DNA from: Clostridiaceae bacterium
Lineage (GTDB): Bacteria; Bacillota; Clostridia; Saccharofermentanales; DTU023
DNA: 5,730 bases
Direction: 5' to 3'
Assembly: GCA_012800135.1 (NCBI GenBank)
Contig: JAAZJV010000224.1
Location: 1 to 5,730 of the forward strand
Under the pieces are notes generated by a model, which was given only the letters and a program-made list of their open reading frames with translations, was not told where the DNA came from and did not search any database. The translations under genes and the position numbers were made by a program. Below, one piece after another: positions 5,566-5,730 of the stretch (within the stretch, counting starts at the first letter, position 1; every line of letters starts with the position of its first letter).

Positions 5566-5587
5566 GTCGATTTAGTGAAATTATATT
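5558..5587 (+). promoter_or_regulatory. Near-consensus plus-strand promoter
   Basis: A perfect TTGACA (5558-5563) is followed after 18 bp by TATATT (5582-5587), or after 17 bp by TTATAT. Transcription would begin near 5594 and run right, through the 20-codon ORF at 5601 and the 17-bp repeats, divergent from the nuclease gene. Confidence 0.6.
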
Positions 5588-5600
5588 GTCGAAGATAATT

Positions 5601-5663
5601 ATGTTGGGGGCGATCGTCATAAAGGAATTTATTGTGATCTTGATGATTTTCATAATCCCATGA
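5601..5663 (+). CDS. Possible 20-residue hydrophobic peptide
   Basis: ATG at 5601 opens a 20-codon frame ending in TGA at 5661-5663. The peptide starts MLGAIVIKEF and ends ILMIFIIP, and is almost wholly hydrophobic apart from one Lys-Glu pair, so it would insert in the membrane. Small membrane peptides of this kind occur as type I toxins and as small membrane regulators. In favour are the near-consensus promoter just upstream and the repeat array starting at its stop codon. Against it are the absence of a clear Shine-Dalgarno site (GAAGATAATT only), a very short leader of perhaps 7 nt, and the fact that AT-rich noncoding DNA often yields such frames. No family is recognised. Confidence 0.25.
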   Translation: MLGAIVIKEFIVILMIFIIP

Positions 5664-5730
5664 TTCACGCGAAGCCCTAATTCACGCGAAGCCCTAATTT
5701 ACGCGAAGTCATGATTTATGAGAAGCTCTA
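5663..5730. repeat. 17-bp tandem repeat array (four units, continues past window edge)
   Basis: Units begin at 5663, 5680, 5697 and 5714 and fill the sequence to the last base. Units 1 and 2 are identical (ATTCACGCGAAGCCCTA). Unit 3 keeps ATTTACGCGAAG and ends TCATG; unit 4 is further diverged (ATTTATGAGAAGCTCTA). Each unit contains short inverted arms TTC...GAA around CACG or similar. The 17-bp period excludes a coding repeat. The array is probably longer than seen. Confidence 0.85.

Noticed and set aside
5480..5668. Minus-strand 62-codon ORF at the right edge.
   Set aside because: It overlaps the promoter, dyad and repeat start, has no ribosome binding site, and its composition is that of translated AT-rich noncoding DNA.
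5663..5730. CRISPR array.
   Set aside because: Units are 17 bp and directly abutting with no spacers, so it is a simple tandem repeat.

Overview
The window looks like a chromosomal piece of a low-to-mid-GC Gram-positive bacterium (Bacillota or a low-GC Coriobacteriia-type actinobacterium). The reasons are purine-rich Shine-Dalgarno sites (AAAGAGGG, GGGAGG), sigma-A-type promoters with an extended -10, a CCA-encoding tRNA-Ala, and protein families common in gut and oral Gram-positives. The exact lineage cannot be fixed from the sequence alone.

Left part (1-1440): the 3' end of a gene for a large, probably exported, modular protein. It has two ~120-residue carboxypeptidase-regulatory-like beta-sandwich repeats joined by a Pro/Asp-rich linker, then a C-terminal domain of the YfaP/DUF2135 kind. 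A terminator-like hairpin follows at 1410-1433. Centre-left (1490-1690): a self-contained tRNA-Ala(CGC) unit with a good promoter, the complete cloverleaf including CCA, and a likely terminator. Centre (1930-3036): an intact RtcB-family RNA ligase with all metal and guanylylation residues. Its coding sequence contains a perfect 12-bp hairpin. Convergent to it on the minus strand (3228-3758) is a complete family I inorganic pyrophosphatase.

Right part (3780-5730): accessory in character. A ~715-bp gene-free stretch carries several short degenerate direct-repeat arrays (21/22-bp and 26-bp units) and a strong AT-rich inverted repeat. Beyond it, on the minus strand, is a 324-residue protein with a PD-(D/E)XK/DUF559-like nuclease domain and no visible partner gene. 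At the right edge, a consensus plus-strand promoter with an overlapping inverted repeat leads into a 20-codon hydrophobic ORF. A 17-bp tandem repeat array begins at its stop codon and runs off the window.

The genes do not form one pathway. rtcB (RNA repair), the tRNA and ppa (pyrophosphate removal) are separately transcribed housekeeping units. The most unusual material is the coding-region hairpin in rtcB and the repeat, small-ORF and orphan-nuclease region on the right.
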